15,398 nt of DNA. Origin: CAZABP01 sp964483245. GTDB lineage: Bacteria > Planctomycetota > UBA1135 > UBA2386. Position 1 is the first letter of the stretch, and every line of letters begins with the position of its first letter. The notes beneath the pieces are model-generated. The model worked only from the letters and a program-made list of their open reading frames with translations, searched no databases and was not told where the DNA came from. Below are positions 6,897 through 13,374 of this stretch, in pieces. A program made the position numbers and the translations under genes. The stretch lies in contig CAZABP010000079.1 of the NCBI GenBank assembly GCA_964483245.1, positions 1 to 15,398 on the forward strand, written 5' to 3'.

Positions 6897-8492
6897 GTGA
6901 AGATCCAGCTGCTCCACCCGCCCGTCTACCTGAACGTCTACGCGATGACGGCGCTGCGGCCGTCATTGCCGCTGGGACTCGCCTACATCGCCGCGGCGCT
7001 GCGCAAGGCAGGGCATGACGTGTCGGTCGTCGACGCCGTGGGCGAGGCGCCGGATCAGGTGCTGCCCGGGCTGCGGCGCGGGATCTCGCAGCTGGGGCTG
7101 TCGCCGCAGCAGATCGTCGAGCGGCTGGATCCGACGGCAGATGCGTTCGGGATCACGAACATGTGGTCGTTCTCCTGGCCGGTCGTGCGCGAGATCCTGC
7201 ATCTCGTGCGGCAGCGGTATCCGGAGACGCCGATCGTCGCCGGCGGGGAGCACTTCACCGGCCTGCCGGACTTCTCGATGCAGGAAGCGCCGATCGACTT
7301 CATCGTGCTCGGCGAAGGCGAAGAGGGGGCCGTCGAAGTGTTCGGCGGGATCGCGGCCGGGAAGCGCGATTGGGAGAACGTGCCGGGGATCTGGTACCGC
7401 GACGCTGGCGGCGAACCGCGCAAGAGCCTGCTGCCACGCCAGCGCAAGAAGGACATCGACGAGCTGGCGTGGCCGGCCTGGGACCTGTTCGACGTCAAGG
7501 CGTACGACGAGAAGCGGCTCGTGACCGGGATCCGCTACGGCATGACCGTGCCGATCCTCGCGACGCGCGGGTGTCCGTACCAGTGCACGTACTGCTCGTC
7601 GCCGAAGATGTGGACGACGCGGTGGTATGCGCGCAACCCCAAGGACGTCGTCGACGAGATCGAGCACTGGCACAAGACGTACGGTGCCGACAACTTCCCG
7701 TTCCAGGATCTGACCGCGATCATCAAGAAGGACTGGATCGTCAGCTTCTGCCAGGAGCTGAGCCGGCGCGAGATCTGCGGCAAGATCACGTGGCAGCTGC
7801 CGTCCGGGACGCGCGTCGAGGTCATCGACGACGAGGTCGCGATGTGGCTCGCGCGCGTCAACGGCAAGTCGCTGAACTACGCGCCGGAGTCCGGCAGCGT
7901 CGAGACGCGCAAGCGGATCAAGAAGCAGATGAAGGAGGAGTCGCTGCTCCGCGCCGTCAAGGCGGCGGCGAAGTACCGGCTCAATGTGTCGGCGTTCTTC
8001 GTGGCCGGGTTCCCCGACGACACGGCTGCGGATCTGAAGCAGACGGTGCGGCTCGCGCGCAAGTTGGCGTGGCTGGGGATCACCGACATGGCGTTCGGGT
8101 TCTTCTTCCCGATCCCCAACACCGAGCTGTACCACCGGCTGCGGGAGGAGGGGCGGATCCAGGCGCTCGACGACGACTTCCTGCTGACGCCGATCTACGC
8201 CAACGAGGCGAAGGTCGAGGAGCGCAACAACTACAGCTACCACCTGACCGCCAAGCAGCTGACGCGGTGGCGGTACTGGACGCTGCTCAACTTCTACGCG
8301 GTGTCGTTCGCGACGCGGCCGTGGCGCTTGTTCTCGACCTTGTGGAACTCGCTGACCGGGCGCGAGACGCGCAAGCTCGAGACGTATCTGATCGACGTCC
8401 GCCGCAAGATCCGCGTCTCGCTGAAGGCCTGGTTCACCGGCCGCAAGCCGGCGCCGCAGCCCGCACCACCCACCGACAAGGTCGCCGCTTGA
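6897..8492 (+). CDS. Radical SAM protein with N-terminal B12-binding-type domain
   Basis: The 531-residue product has a Rossmann-like N-terminal domain of the cobalamin-binding type (about 1-150: VKIQLLHPP, LPLGLAYIAAALRKAGHDV, IVAGGEHFT, IVLGEGE). A radical SAM core begins at about residue 216, with Cys226-x3-Cys230-x2-Cys233 in RGCPYQCTYC to bind the 4Fe-4S cluster. NYAPESGS and FFVAGFPDDT are further core motifs of this class. The N-domain lacks a DxHxxG motif, so any cobalamin would bind base-off or not at all. Enzymes of this architecture perform methylations and other radical reactions on lipids, antibiotics or cofactors; the substrate here is not recognisable. The GTG at 6897 gives the family-like start VKIQLLHPP. 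An ATG at 6846 and a TTG at 6783 are possible but add unrelated residues. A selenoprotein gene follows after 34 bp. Confidence 0.9.
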   Translation: MKIQLLHPPVYLNVYAMTALRPSLPLGLAYIAAALRKAGHDVSVVDAVGEAPDQVLPGLRRGISQLGLSPQQIVERLDPTADAFGITNMWSFSWPVVREILHLVRQRYPETPIVAGGEHFTGLPDFSMQEAPIDFIVLGEGEEGAVEVFGGIAAGKRDWENVPGIWYRDAGGEPRKSLLPRQRKKDIDELAWPAWDLFDVKAYDEKRLVTGIRYGMTVPILATRGCPYQCTYCSSPKMWTTRWYARNPKDVVDEIEHWHKTYGADNFPFQDLTAIIKKDWIVSFCQELSRREICGKITWQLPSGTRVEVIDDEVAMWLARVNGKSLNYAPESGSVETRKRIKKQMKEESLLRAVKAAAKYRLNVSAFFVAGFPDDTAADLKQTVRLARKLAWLGITDMAFGFFFPIPNTELYHRLREEGRIQALDDDFLLTPIYANEAKVEERNNYSYHLTAKQLTRWRYWTLLNFYAVSFATRPWRLFSTLWNSLTGRETRKLETYLIDVRRKIRVSLKAWFTGRKPAPQPAPPTDKVAA

Positions 8493-8526
8493 GTCGCGGA
8501 CTCGCAGAGCCCATCCTGCCCGCACG

Positions 8527-8778
8527 ATGAGCGTCGAGATCTACTACTGCACCACTTGAGGCTACGAGCCCCGCGCGGCGAGTCTCGCCGCGCAGATCCG
8601 CGACCAGCTGAAGATCCCCGCCCGCATCCTGCCCGGCAGCCGCGGTCAGTTCGACGTCCTGCTGGACGGCAGGCTGATCGCGCGCAAGGGTGACGATGCG
8701 CTGACCGAGCTCGATCCGGGCGGCTGGCCCTCGCCCCCCGCGGTGCTCGAGGCGCTGTCCGAGAGCAAGCGCAGCTGA
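8527..8778 (+). CDS. selW: SelW/Rdx-family selenoprotein with in-frame UGA (selenocysteine)
   Basis: Reading through the TGA at 8557-8559 gives an 83-residue product of the Rdx family (SelW/SelT/SelH), small thioredoxin-like redox proteins. Residues around the TGA match SelW on both sides: EIYYCTT (4-10), Sec11, GYEPRAASLAAQI (12-24). The C-x-x-U redox motif is therefore formed by Cys8 and Sec11, the place occupied by selenocysteine or Cys in relatives. Downstream, GQFDVLLDGRLIARKG (40-55) and PPAVLEAL (70-77) match the GxFEVxxDGxLxxxKxxG and PxxxEVxxxL parts of the family. The frame stays open for 72 codons after the TGA and ends in a second TGA at 8776. A hairpin suited to a bacterial SECIS follows the first TGA. 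No selA, selB, selC or selD is in the window. A nonsense mutation or sequencing error is the alternative, but it would have to fall exactly on the Sec codon. Confidence 0.88.
8557..8593 (+). promoter_or_regulatory. Sec codon UGA and putative bacterial SECIS hairpin
   Basis: After the UGA (8557-8559) the coding strand forms a perfect stem. GCGCGGCG (8573-8580) pairs with CGCCGCGC (8586-8593) around the 5-nt sequence AGUCU, whose outer A and U can also pair. The G and U of the apical loop (8582-8583) recall the GU in the loop of the E. coli fdhF SECIS (AGGUCU). The apical G is 22 nt past the UGA, inside the range usual for bacterial SECIS elements, which lie within the reading frame directly downstream of the codon. 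Binding by SelB is inferred. Confidence 0.7.
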
Positions 8779-8813
8779 AGTCCGCCGCGTGCGTGTCTCC
8801 TTAGAAACGGGCA

Positions 8814-8868
8814 GTTGGTGTCAGACTCCAACCCTCCTGAATTGGGAGGGTTGGAGTCTGACACCAAC
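8814..8868. repeat. Perfect 24-bp inverted repeat with 7-nt loop
   Basis: Arms at 8814-8837 and 8845-8868 are exact reverse complements around TGAATTG. Each arm contains GGTGTCAGACTCCAACCCTC or its complement. It lies between the convergent ends of the selenoprotein and secreted-protein genes. There is no T-run after the stem, so a classical intrinsic terminator is not indicated. It may be the end of a small palindromic mobile element or a strong RNA hairpin stabilising both convergent transcripts. Confidence 0.9.
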
Positions 8869-8871
8869 CGT

Positions 8872-8894
8872 CTGAATTGGGAGGGTTGGAGTCT
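8872..8894. repeat. Partial direct copy of the inverted-repeat arm
   Basis: Bases 8837-8859 (loop plus right arm of the large palindrome) recur exactly at 8872-8894, 35 bp downstream. The flanks also echo each other: GTCTCCTTAGAAAC at 8794-8807 and GTCTCCTCAGAAAC at 8891-8904 differ at one base. The arrangement looks like a half-duplicated or partly deleted element. Confidence 0.8.
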
Positions 8895-8901
8895 CCTCAG
8901 A

Positions 8902-8993
8902 AACTGGTCATACGCCCCGTCGGCGAACGTCGCCGCCGCAGCGGCGCCCGCCAGATCCGCCGGTTTCGCGGCGTCGTGGTCGCAACTGACACC
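8902..8993. repeat. Dispersed intergenic repeat, copy A
   Basis: The segment starts with AACTGGTC, contains the hairpin CGCCGC-CGCA-GCGGCG (8931-8946) and ends with ACTGACACC. It is nearly identical to 13237-13314, apart from a few substitutions and a 4-bp length difference, and both copies finish in ACTGACACC. Both are in the same orientation and in non-coding space. It looks like a REP/MITE-type repeat of this genome. Neither strand shows a credible gene across it. Confidence 0.85.
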
Positions 8994-9018
8994 CGCTGTA
9001 CCGGTACACCCGGTGTCA
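8987..9018. repeat. Interrupted palindrome centred on TGTACCGGTACA
   Basis: The 12-bp perfect palindrome TGTACCGGTACA (8997-9008) is framed by TGACACC (8987-8993) and GGTGTCA (9012-9018), which are exact reverse complements. The whole 32 bp can fold into one hairpin with a short internal mismatch. It ends 17 bp beyond the 3' end of the minus-strand secreted-protein gene, where it could stop or protect that transcript. Confidence 0.7.
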
Positions 9019-9035
9019 GACACCTGCGCGGCGGT

Positions 9036-10157
9036 CTACTGCACGCGCAGGGCGAGCGCGCCCGGCGCCGTGAATGCGGCCACCGGCGCCGTCGCGCTGG
9101 CCGGATGCGCGGCGGTGAACGCCTGCAGCGCTGGCTTCGGCGGACAGCCGACGACGATCGTGCGGTAGTTGCTGGTGCCGACGCCGAACTGGTTGATCTG
9201 CGACTGTGCTACCGGCGCGGCGTTCTGGACGTAGAGCACGGCGCCGCAGAGCTTGGGATCGCGCGGGATCGGGACGGTGCCGGGATCGGCGAACAGCGAC
9301 AACCCGCCGTTCGCGTCGCTGGTCAGCGCGACGACGGCCGGCCCGGTCGACGGATCCACATAGACCCAGCAGACCGGGTTCGTCAGCGGCAGGCTCAGCG
9401 GCTGCGAGAACAGCGCGAGCGTCATCATCGTCAGCACCGGTGAGTTCGGCGTGTAGTGCGCACCGCCGATGCTGAGCGCACCGCCCGGCACGAAGCGCCC
9501 GCCGACCTCGAGCGTGGTCCCGTTCTGGTTCGGTGCCGGCGGGCAGCCGCGGCCGCCGAGCAGCGTGAAGCCGTCGTTGACGAACGCGTTCGGATCGAAC
9601 GCGAAGTCGGTGAATGCGTTCGCGGCGCCGGCATTCGCGTTCCCCTCGGTCACCAGCTCGAGCACGAGTCCCCCACCGGCCGGAATCGCAATCGGCAGCG
9701 GCTGCGCGAATGGCAGCCGCAACGCACCGTTGGGGCCGCCGAACGTCTCCGGCCCCGGCACGCTGCTGGCGTCGCACGGGAACTGGAACGCCTGCAGCTG
9801 CACGACCGTGGTCAGCGGCGCGGTCACGTTGTCGGCGAACGCCGCCCCGAGCTCGTCCGGCTTCCGCGCGGTCACCCCGGCGCGCACGCTGAGGCGCTGC
9901 ATCGTGAACGTCGTGCTGCTGCACGCCGGCGACGGTCCATCGAACCGCAGCTCGAGCTGCCGCGCGGTCAGCAGACTCGCACCGACCTCGCTCGCCGCGA
10001 AGTACTGCTGCACCCTGCCGTCGCGCACCATCAACGGCCACGGCGACGCATGCGGCAGCTCGTTGCGATCCGGCGCGAGGCTCGCCGGCAGCGAGAACGA
10101 CTGGGCCGGCAGCGTGGCGGCCAACAGCCCACCGAGACCGAGGAGGAGGCGGCTCAT
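9036..10157 (-). CDS. Secreted protein of unknown function
   Basis: The 373-residue product begins with a signal peptide: MSR, a hydrophobic run LLLGLGGLLAATLPA, and probable cleavage near Ala18. The mature part is rich in Gly, Ala, Pro, Thr and Asn, has few charged residues and only a handful of Cys, and alternates short hydrophobic stretches, suggesting a beta-rich exported protein. No catalytic motif, anchor or sorting signal is recognisable. The C-terminal part contains LCGAVLYVQNAAPVAQSQIN and ends in ALALRVQ. The style resembles exported orphan proteins that are common in Planctomycetota, but this is an impression, not a family assignment. It is transcribed divergently from the Ser/Thr kinase gene with only 60 bp between starts, so the two could share a control region. 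No Shine-Dalgarno is visible; the start is fixed by the signal peptide. Confidence 0.8.
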   Translation of the reverse strand: MSRLLLGLGGLLAATLPAQSFSLPASLAPDRNELPHASPWPLMVRDGRVQQYFAASEVGASLLTARQLELRFDGPSPACSSTTFTMQRLSVRAGVTARKPDELGAAFADNVTAPLTTVVQLQAFQFPCDASSVPGPETFGGPNGALRLPFAQPLPIAIPAGGGLVLELVTEGNANAGAANAFTDFAFDPNAFVNDGFTLLGGRGCPPAPNQNGTTLEVGGRFVPGGALSIGGAHYTPNSPVLTMMTLALFSQPLSLPLTNPVCWVYVDPSTGPAVVALTSDANGGLSLFADPGTVPIPRDPKLCGAVLYVQNAAPVAQSQINQFGVGTSNYRTIVVGCPPKPALQAFTAAHPASATAPVAAFTAPGALALRVQ

Positions 10158-10217
10158 CGTCGGCGCGGGATCGTAGCCCGCCGCGACGGCTTGCCGTGGC
10201 CCTGCCGCCCCGCCTCA

Positions 10218-12602
10218 ATGACGCCGATGTCCGCAGCTCCGGCCGAAGACCCGCTGGCGACGATCCTGGACCGGATCCTCGCGGCCCCGCCGGCGGCACT
10301 CGAGACCGCCCTCGAGCTCGAATGCGACGCGCACCCAGCGCTCGCCTCGAAGCTGCGCGCGCGGATCCGCGCACTGGCGGAGCTCGGGCTGGTCGGCCCC
10401 GACGAGCTGGACTCTGCCGGTGCGACGATCCCCGACCGCCTCGGCGAGTTCGCCCTGCTCGAGCGGATCGGCGGCGGTGGGATGGGCGTCGTGTTCCGCG
10501 CGCGCCAGGAGGCGTTGGGCCGCGACGTCGCGCTGAAGATCCTCCGCCCCGAGTTCTCGTTCCTCGAGCACGGCCGCGCGCGGCTGCGCCGCGAGGTCGA
10601 AGCGATCGCCCGCCTCGCCCATCCCGGCATCGTCCCGATCCACACGTTCGGCGAAGCCGGCGGGATCACGTACTACGCGATGGAGCTCGTGCGCGGCGGC
10701 TCACTGCAGGACGTCGTCGACGGCCTGCGCGGGCGCGCACCGGCGACGCTCGCGCCGGCGGCGTTCGCGTCGATCGCCGGCGGCGACGCCGCAACCTGGG
10801 GGACGAGCTGGAGCGACGTCGTCGCGCGGATCCTGCTGCAGGCGGCCGACGCGCTGGCACATGCACATGCGCGCGGGATCGTGCACCGCGACGTCAAGCC
10901 CTCGAACCTGATGGCGGCGCCGGACGGCAGCGTGCGCCTGGTCGACTTCGGGCTCGCGCAGTCGAGCGAGGCAGAACGGCTGACGCGCACCGGCGCGCAG
11001 CTCGGCTCGCTGCCGTACTCGTCGCCGGAGCAGGTGCGCGGGGAACCGCTGGATGGTCGCACCGACGTGTGGTCCCTCGGGGTCGTCGGCTACGAGCTGC
11101 TGGCGCTCGAGCAACCGTTCCTCGCGCCGTCGCAGCCGGAGATCCTGCGCCGCGTCGTCGAACTCGAACCGCCGGAGCTGACGCGCCGCAATCCCGCCGT
11201 GCACGCGGACCTCGCCGCGGTCGTGCACCGCGCCCTCGAGAAGGAGCTGGAGCGGCGCTATCCGAACGCCGAAGCGCTTGCCGCCGATCTGCGGGCGTTC
11301 CTCGCCGGCCGTCCGGTCACGGCGCGGCGGCCGAGCGCGCGCGAGCGGCTGCAGCGCTGGATCCGGCGCGAGCCGTTGCGCGCGACGCTCGCTGCCCTGC
11401 TGCTGCTCGGCATGCCGACCGTGACCGGTCTTGCCGGTTACCTGATCGCGAACCAGGACCGGATCGTGCTCGGCACCGAGACCAGCCGTCGCAACCGGAT
11501 CGAGCAGGCGTTGGCGCGCGGTTTCCTCGCGCTGTCGCAGCAGCACCCGGACCACGCACGCGGTGAGTTCCAGACGGTGTTGGCCGAAGACCCGGCGAAC
11601 GCCGAAGCGGCGGCCGGCCTCGCCGCCTGCAGCGGCGTGGCGGCACCCGCGACCGAGATCGACGAAGCGCAGGCGGACGCCGGGCAGCTGTTCGTCGCCG
11701 CGGTTCCGGCGATCACGCGCGGGCCACGCGGCGACCGTGCGCAAGCAGCCCACGCCGCGCGCTGGCTGCGCCTCGCCCGCGAGCGGAGCCCGCAGGCGCG
11801 CCCGGTCTACTACTTCCAATCCGCGCATGCCGCTGCGCTCGCCGGCGACGGCGCCGCCTGCCGCGAGCTCGCCGCGGCGATCGGGCGCCTGTGGCCACAG
11901 GACGCGCTGGCGCAGTACTGGATCGGCACCGCGCTGCTCGAGCAGGACCCTCCGGCCGCGCGCACGGCGCTGCAGCGCGCGCGCGAGCTCTCGCCACGGC
12001 TCGCCGCCGCAGCCGGCAACCTCGGCCTGCTCGCCATGCGCGAAGGGGATTTCGCGGCTGCGCGCGAGGCATTGACCGAAGCCTGCACGCTCGCGCCGGC
12101 CGCCGTCGAACCGCGGATCAACTTGGCGATCGCCTGTCTGCAGCTCGGCGACGCAGCTGCCGCGACGGCTGCGATCGACGCCGCGCTCGCCGCGGCGCCA
12201 GAGCATCCGGGCGCGCACTACAACCGCGGCATCGTCGCCCTCGCGACCGGAGACGCCGATCGCGCGCTCGCGGAGTTCACGCGCGCAACCGAGCTCGATC
12301 CGTCGTACCGCGAAGCCTGGAACAACCGCGCCGGGCTCGAGTACCAGCGCGATGACTTCGCCGCCGCCGAGCGCAGCTTCCGTCAGCTCGCCGAAATCGC
12401 GCCGGACTGGCCACAGGCACACGCCAACTACGCCCTGGTCCTGCAGCGCCGTGGCGCGCTGCGCGAAGCGGCGGCGGCGTTGCAGCAGGCAGTCGCGCTG
12501 GCGCCGCGCGACCGCGAGCTCCACGACGACCTGCTGGCCGTGCTGCGCGCGCTGCGCGACGACGCCGCCATTGCCGCCGAAGAAGCGCGGTTCGGGCGGT
12601 AG
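10218..12602 (+). CDS. Membrane-anchored Ser/Thr protein kinase with C-terminal TPR repeats
   Basis: The 794-residue product has a Hanks-type kinase domain at about 78-365: glycine loop IGGGGMG (84-90), Lys107 in VALKIL, HRDVKPSN (223-230) with catalytic Asp225, DFG (243-245), SSPEQ (268-272) in place of APE, and DVWSLGV (283-289). All residues needed for activity are present. A hydrophobic helix (about 387-410) follows, then a mostly helical, Ala-rich region. From about 600 onward this contains clear TPR units such as AAAGNLGLLAMREGDFAAAR, HYNRGIVALATGDADRALAE and AWNNRAGLEYQRDDFAAAER. The N-terminal 75 residues may bind a partner. The kinase would be cytoplasmic with TPRs across the membrane, sensing or scaffolding. 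The sigma-factor gene 51 bp downstream suggests the two form a signalling pair, as known for planctomycete STK/ECF combinations. Start at 10218; an ATG at 10227 is equally possible. Confidence 0.93.
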   Translation: MTPMSAAPAEDPLATILDRILAAPPAALETALELECDAHPALASKLRARIRALAELGLVGPDELDSAGATIPDRLGEFALLERIGGGGMGVVFRARQEALGRDVALKILRPEFSFLEHGRARLRREVEAIARLAHPGIVPIHTFGEAGGITYYAMELVRGGSLQDVVDGLRGRAPATLAPAAFASIAGGDAATWGTSWSDVVARILLQAADALAHAHARGIVHRDVKPSNLMAAPDGSVRLVDFGLAQSSEAERLTRTGAQLGSLPYSSPEQVRGEPLDGRTDVWSLGVVGYELLALEQPFLAPSQPEILRRVVELEPPELTRRNPAVHADLAAVVHRALEKELERRYPNAEALAADLRAFLAGRPVTARRPSARERLQRWIRREPLRATLAALLLLGMPTVTGLAGYLIANQDRIVLGTETSRRNRIEQALARGFLALSQQHPDHARGEFQTVLAEDPANAEAAAGLAACSGVAAPATEIDEAQADAGQLFVAAVPAITRGPRGDRAQAAHAARWLRLARERSPQARPVYYFQSAHAAALAGDGAACRELAAAIGRLWPQDALAQYWIGTALLEQDPPAARTALQRARELSPRLAAAAGNLGLLAMREGDFAAAREALTEACTLAPAAVEPRINLAIACLQLGDAAAATAAIDAALAAAPEHPGAHYNRGIVALATGDADRALAEFTRATELDPSYREAWNNRAGLEYQRDDFAAAERSFRQLAEIAPDWPQAHANYALVLQRRGALREAAAALQQAVALAPRDRELHDDLLAVLRALRDDAAIAAEEARFGR

Positions 12603-12653
12603 CCGGACCGCCAGCCGGTGGCGGCCACGCGCCCGGCGGCGTTCAATCCGCGC

Positions 12654-13217
12654 GTGACCGACCCGCTCCCCGCCGAGCTCGAGTTGCTGCTCGAACGGCA
12701 TCTGCCGGCGCTGCGCGCGTTCGTGCGGCTGCGCGCCGGACGCGTCGTCGCCGCGCGCGAGTCCTCGTCCGACCTCGTGCAATCGGTCTGCCGCGAGCTG
12801 CTGAAGGGTGCCGAGCGGTTCGAGTATCAGGGCGAGGCCGCGTTCAAGAGCTGGCTCTACACGGCCGCGCTGCGCAAGATCGTCGAGAAGGACCGCTACT
12901 ACCGCTCGCAGAAGCGCGATGCCGGGCGCGAGATTCCGGCCGACGGCCATGGGGACGAGCAGGACGGTTCGCTGCTCGATTGCTATGCGACGTTCGCGAC
13001 GCCGAGCCGCGACGTCGCCGTGCGCGAGCAGCTCGCGCGGGTCGAGCAGGCGTTCGAGCAGCTCAACGACGAGCAGCGCGAAGTCGTGACGCTGGCGCGG
13101 ATCGTCGGCCTCCCGCACGCCGACATCGCCCGGCAGATGGGGCGCAGCGAGGAGGCGACGCGCCAACTGCTGCGCCGCGCAATGATCAAGCTGAGCGAGA
13201 TCCTGACGGACGAATGA
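12654..13217 (+). CDS. ECF-type RNA polymerase sigma factor
   Basis: The 187-residue product has sigma region 2 at about 14-90 (SDLVQSVCRELLKG, FKSWLYTAALRKIVEKDRYY) and region 4 at about 133-184 (FEQLNDEQREVVTLARIVGL, HADIARQMGRSEEATRQLLR), the latter a helix-turn-helix for the -35 element. There is no region 1 or 3, as in ECF factors. It directs polymerase to a specific promoter set. No anti-sigma factor gene adjoins it. Instead the Ser/Thr kinase lies immediately upstream in the same direction, so activity may be controlled by phosphorylation; this is inferred from known planctomycete pairs. The GTG at 12654 (VTDPLPAELELLLERHLP) is preferred; a GTG at 12618 would add 12 residues that look non-coding. 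Neither start has a Shine-Dalgarno site. Confidence 0.9.
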   Translation: MTDPLPAELELLLERHLPALRAFVRLRAGRVVAARESSSDLVQSVCRELLKGAERFEYQGEAAFKSWLYTAALRKIVEKDRYYRSQKRDAGREIPADGHGDEQDGSLLDCYATFATPSRDVAVREQLARVEQAFEQLNDEQREVVTLARIVGLPHADIARQMGRSEEATRQLLRRAMIKLSEILTDE

Positions 13218-13236
13218 GCCGCCGGCGCACCTTCGC

Positions 13237-13343
13237 AACTGGTCCAACGCCCCGTCGGTGAACGTCGCCGCCGCAGCGGCGCCGAGATCGCCGGCTTCGC
13301 GGCGTCGTGGTCGCCGCGTCGCGGCGGTGAGAGGACTGACACC
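13237..13343. repeat. Dispersed intergenic repeat, copy B
   Basis: This is the second copy of the element at 8902-8993, in the same orientation. It lies between the sigma-factor stop and the valS start. The first 78 bp are nearly identical to copy A, including the hairpin CGCCGC-CGCA-GCGGCG (13266-13281). A 20-bp stretch rich in CGCGG then precedes the shared ACTGACACC end. It occupies most of the 157-bp gap, so the valS promoter must lie within it, after it or upstream of the sigma factor. Confidence 0.85.
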
Positions 13344-13374
13344 GGCACCGGGCGCGCTATCCTCCCCCGCCCCG

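Noticed and set aside
8527..8559. A truncated pseudogene ending at the TGA
   Set aside because: The downstream 72 codons remain open and match the SelW family, and the TGA sits precisely at the Sec position with a hairpin behind it. Recoding is the better explanation.
8814..8868. Intrinsic terminator for the selenoprotein gene
   Set aside because: The stem is strong but no run of T follows on either strand, and the same sequence is part of a repeat arrangement.
8646..9023. A 125-codon minus-strand frame across the selW end and repeat region
   Set aside because: Part of its product is translated palindrome and dispersed repeat. A similar peptide appears antisense to repeat copy B, so it reflects the repeated DNA and not a gene.
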